From: Bradyrhizobium quebecense
Lineage (GTDB): Bacteria > Pseudomonadota > Alphaproteobacteria > Rhizobiales > Xanthobacteraceae
NCBI RefSeq assembly: GCF_013373795.3
Contig: NZ_CP088022.1
Location: 7,254,001 to 7,318,000 of the forward strand
Reading direction: 5' to 3'
DNA length: 64,000 nt
A program made the translations under genes and the position numbers. Position 1 is the first letter of the stretch. Each line of letters opens with the position of its first letter. The notes under the pieces are model-generated. The model was not told the DNA's origin, ran no database searches, and saw only the letters and a list, made by a program, of their open reading frames with translations. Below, piece after piece: positions 61,823 to 64,000 of the stretch.

Positions 61823-62383
61823 TTAGTACACGTCCTTGGCGTCGGCCTCTTCGCTGGTCTGCACCAGCTCGAGGCTGGTCTCGACCTTGCCGAGCAGGCG
61901 GGCGAGATCGCGGCGCTCCTGTGCGGACAGGCAAGACAGGATCTCCTGCTCCTTGCGCAGCAGGCGCGGGATCAGCTCTTCGTAGAGTACCTGGCCCTTC
62001 TTCGTCAGGCGCAGGCGGAATTCGCGGCGGTCGTCGGCGTTCTCGACGCGCTCGACGATCTCGCGCTCCATCAGCGCCGAGACCGCGCGGCTGATGGTGG
62101 ATTTGTGCGTGCGGGTGCAATGCGCGATGTATTGCGCGCTGCAGGGATCGCTGCGGAAGCCCAGCGTCGCGAGCACGCGCCATTCCGGAATGTCGAGGCC
62201 GTACCGCTCCTGGTATTCGCTCGACAGCGCCGAGGACACCTCGGCCGCCAGCCGGTTCAGGCGGAACGGCATGAAGTGGAAGAGATCGAGGCGCTTCTTG
62301 GTTGGCGCGACATTGTCGCGCGCGTCCGCTTCCACGGCGCCGCGTGGCCGCATCGGAGGCTGGCTTGCAGAGGTCCTGGCCAA
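61823..62383 (-). CDS. MarR-family transcriptional regulator
   Basis: 186 residues if started at the TTG at 62383, which has GGAGG five bases upstream; another in-frame TTG at 62395 is possible. Winged HTH core: LDIPEWRVLATLGFRSDPCS, RTHKSTISRAVSALMEREIV and the wing ENADDRREFRLRLTKKGQVL. MarR proteins bind promoters as dimers and let go on binding aromatic or other small ligands. Divergent from the FAD monooxygenase at 62581, its likely target; this pairing is common for aromatic-acid hydroxylase genes. Confidence 0.88.
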   Translation of the reverse strand: MARTSASQPPMRPRGAVEADARDNVAPTKKRLDLFHFMPFRLNRLAAEVSSALSSEYQERYGLDIPEWRVLATLGFRSDPCSAQYIAHCTRTHKSTISRAVSALMEREIVERVENADDRREFRLRLTKKGQVLYEELIPRLLRKEQEILSCLSAQERRDLARLLGKVETSLELVQTSEEADAKDVY

Positions 62384-62554
62384 AAATTCCTCCAATTTGA
62401 GTTGACGGCGGGCCCGACTGGGAGTTTAAGATAGTTGCAAGTGAGACTAATTTAGCAAGGTCGCGGCCGGCTCGCAAGGTTTTGTCGCAAAAGGTCCTGG
62501 TCGCAAACCAGCTGCACAAGCCGCAGCCAAAAGCCGACGGCACCAGGGAACATC

Positions 62555-62582
62555 CAGGGTCACGCAATCAGGGTCACGCAAT
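62555..62582 (+). repeat. 14-bp tandem duplication at a start codon
   Basis: CAGGGTCACGCAAT occurs twice in a row, and the second copy ends in the first two bases of the monooxygenase ATG. The duplication repeats the possible ribosome site AGGG and so may alter translation. Confidence 0.55.
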
Positions 62583-64000
62583 GGCACAAGCCAATACGGC
62601 ACAGGCCAAAACCCAGTTCGGCTATCGCCGTCATCTCGACCAGGAGCGGTCGGGCACCAACGTCGCGGAGCATCCGGTCGTGGTGGTCGGCGCCGGACCG
62701 GTGGGATTGTCGCTCGCGATCGATCTCGCGCAGCGCGGCCAGCGCGTGCTGCTGCTCGACGATGCCGACCGGATCGGCGAGGGTTCCCGCGCGATCTGCT
62801 TCTCGAAACGCTCGCTGGAATTCTGGGATCGCCTCGGTGTCGGCGACCGCATGGTCGAGAAGGGCGTGGTGTGGAGCGTCGGCAAGATCTTCCACGGCGC
62901 CTCGCAGCTCTACCAGTTCAATTTGCTTCCCGAGGAAGGTCACAAGCGGCCCGCCTTCATCAACCTGCAGCAGTTCTATGCCGAGGCCTATCTGGTCGAC
63001 CGGGTCGAGCAGCTGCCTGAAATCGATCTGCGCTGGCGCAACAAGGTGATCGCGCTGGAGAGCCGCAACGATGGCGTTGCGTTGACCATCGCGACCCCGG
63101 AAGGCACGTATCAGGTGCACGCGTCGTTTGTCGTCGCCTGCGACGGCGCCCGGTCCTCGCTGCGGCAGATGGTCGGTGCGGACTTTGCGGGGCAGGTGTT
63201 CGAGGACCAGTTCCTGATCGCCGACGTCAAGATGACCGCGGCATTCCCGACCGAGCGCTGGTTCTGGTTCGATCCGCCGTTCCACGCTGGACGCTCGGCG
63301 CTGCTGCACAAGCAGCCGGACGACATCTGGCGGATCGACCTGCAGCTCAATCCGGATGCCGATCCGGTGGCCGAGAAGCAGCCCGAGAATGTCCGGCCGC
63401 GGATCGAGCGCATGCTCGGGCACGACAAGTTCGAGTTCGAATGGATCTCGCTCTACAAGTTCCAGTGCCGCCGGATGGCCAGGTTTATCCATGGCCGCGT
63501 GATCTTTGCCGGCGATTCCGCGCACCAGGTCTCGCCGTTCGGTGCGCGCGGCGCCAATTCCGGGCTCGAGGATGCCGAGAATCTGGCGTGGAAGCTCGAT
63601 CGCGTGTTGCGCCGGCTGTCGCCGGAAGGCCTGCTCGAGACCTATCACATCGAGCGCAGTGCGGCGGCGGATGAGAACATCCGCGAATCCACCCGCTCGA
63701 CCGATTTCATGGCGCCGGTGACGAAACAGGAGGCGCGGCTGCGCCAGGCGGTGCTGTCGCTCGCCAAGGATACCGAGTTCGGCAAACGCATGGTCAATGG
63801 CGGCCGGCTGTCGGTGCCGTCGGTCTACGACACGCCGCTGTCGACCAGCGATCGCGACGACTGGCGCGGCGGCCCGCGGCCGGGCGCCTCGATGCTGGAT
63901 GCGCCGGTGACCGAGCAGGGCGGTTCCAGCTATCTGACCGACGTTTTCATCAGGCAGGGAACGCGTTTCACGCTGCTGGAGTTTGGCAATGGCGCGGCTG
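62581..64000 (+). CDS. FAD-dependent aromatic monooxygenase (MhpA-like), 3' end cut by window
   Basis: 473 residues visible. FAD-binding VVVVGAGPVGLSLAIDLAQRG near residue 35, the middle DG motif FVVACDGARSSLRQMVG, and the second FAD motif VIFAGDSAHQVSPFGARGAN with GLEDAENLAWKL. This is the PheA/MhpA-type flavin hydroxylase family that adds oxygen to phenols or similar acids using NAD(P)H. The adjacent divergent MarR gene fits control by an aromatic substrate. The C-terminal thioredoxin-like domain, if present, lies beyond the window. Confidence 0.9.
   Translation, partial: MAQANTAQAKTQFGYRRHLDQERSGTNVAEHPVVVVGAGPVGLSLAIDLAQRGQRVLLLDDADRIGEGSRAICFSKRSLEFWDRLGVGDRMVEKGVVWSVGKIFHGASQLYQFNLLPEEGHKRPAFINLQQFYAEAYLVDRVEQLPEIDLRWRNKVIALESRNDGVALTIATPEGTYQVHASFVVACDGARSSLRQMVGADFAGQVFEDQFLIADVKMTAAFPTERWFWFDPPFHAGRSALLHKQPDDIWRIDLQLNPDADPVAEKQPENVRPRIERMLGHDKFEFEWISLYKFQCRRMARFIHGRVIFAGDSAHQVSPFGARGANSGLEDAENLAWKLDRVLRRLSPEGLLETYHIERSAAADENIRESTRSTDFMAPVTKQEARLRQAVLSLAKDTEFGKRMVNGGRLSVPSVYDTPLSTSDRDDWRGGPRPGASMLDAPVTEQGGSSYLTDVFIRQGTRFTLLEFGNGAA

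Overview
The window is a high-GC, gene-dense chromosomal segment. Gene families, operon layout and several families of palindromic intergenic repeats point to an alphaproteobacterium of the Bradyrhizobium/Rhodopseudomonas group (inference; no rRNA, tRNA or other taxonomic marker is present). I see no prophage, transposase, CRISPR array or tRNA. Two genes are cut by the window ends: a threonine synthase-like gene at 1-897 and an FAD monooxygenase from 62581.

Layout. (1) 1-3740: a three-gene minus-strand cassette (fold-type III PLP enzyme, HAD hydrolase, threonine synthase-like) divergent from a LysR regulator whose start codon lies in a perfect inverted repeat. (2) 3757-7794: acetoacetyl-CoA synthetase, an atypical GH3 protein and small proteins. 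(3) 8365-19872: regulatory and motility block with a LuxR-type protein carrying a degenerate kinase-dimerisation domain, an 82-aa protein, two Crp/Fnr paralogues, flagellin, cheA-cheW-cheY-cheR-PilZ, and a FixJ-like response regulator. Copies of CCGTA-N4-TACGG, perfect or with one or two mismatches, recur in promoter regions of this block. (4) 20093-25032: IlvD/Edd dehydratase, RraA-like protein, oligopeptidase B. (5) 25140-29170: iron-type ABC transporter whose permease has a one-base frameshift. (6) 29427-34902: GIY-YIG protein bracketed by repeats, class V aminotransferase, LssY_C protein, degenerate thermonuclease, and a 575-aa alpha-toroid-like protein with a DxDTTA motif. (7) 35263-38974: caspase-like protein with substituted catalytic residues, orphan RND adaptor, hydrolase. 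(8) 39202-45251: cold-shock protein, membrane class III adenylate cyclase, AsmA protein, classical Crp, followed by a probable small RNA with a strong terminator. (9) 45510-52741: AraC regulator divergent from a peptide ABC transporter operon, then a PPOX-family protein and a SnoaL-like protein. (10) 52828-59533: RND pump, adaptor, OmpA-like protein and a second substituted caspase-like protein. (11) 59901-64000: metallo-beta-lactamase-fold lactonase-like enzyme, 3-hydroxyisobutyrate dehydrogenase-like enzyme, MarR regulator and FAD monooxygenase.

How parts may work together. A membrane adenylate cyclase and a Crp with a canonical cAMP pocket and recognition helix lie 2.4 kb apart. TGTGA-N6-TCACA sites (one perfect, four with one mismatch) lie upstream of crp itself, both caspase-like genes, the RND operon and a small secreted protein gene, suggesting a local cAMP circuit. 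Separately, CCGTA-N4-TACGG sites tie together two LuxR-type regulators with similar DNA-binding domains, flagellin and the che operon. Finally, dispersed repeats have entered genes here: one lies in frame inside the cyclase GAF domain, one forms the N-terminus of an RND adaptor, and others supply stop codons.
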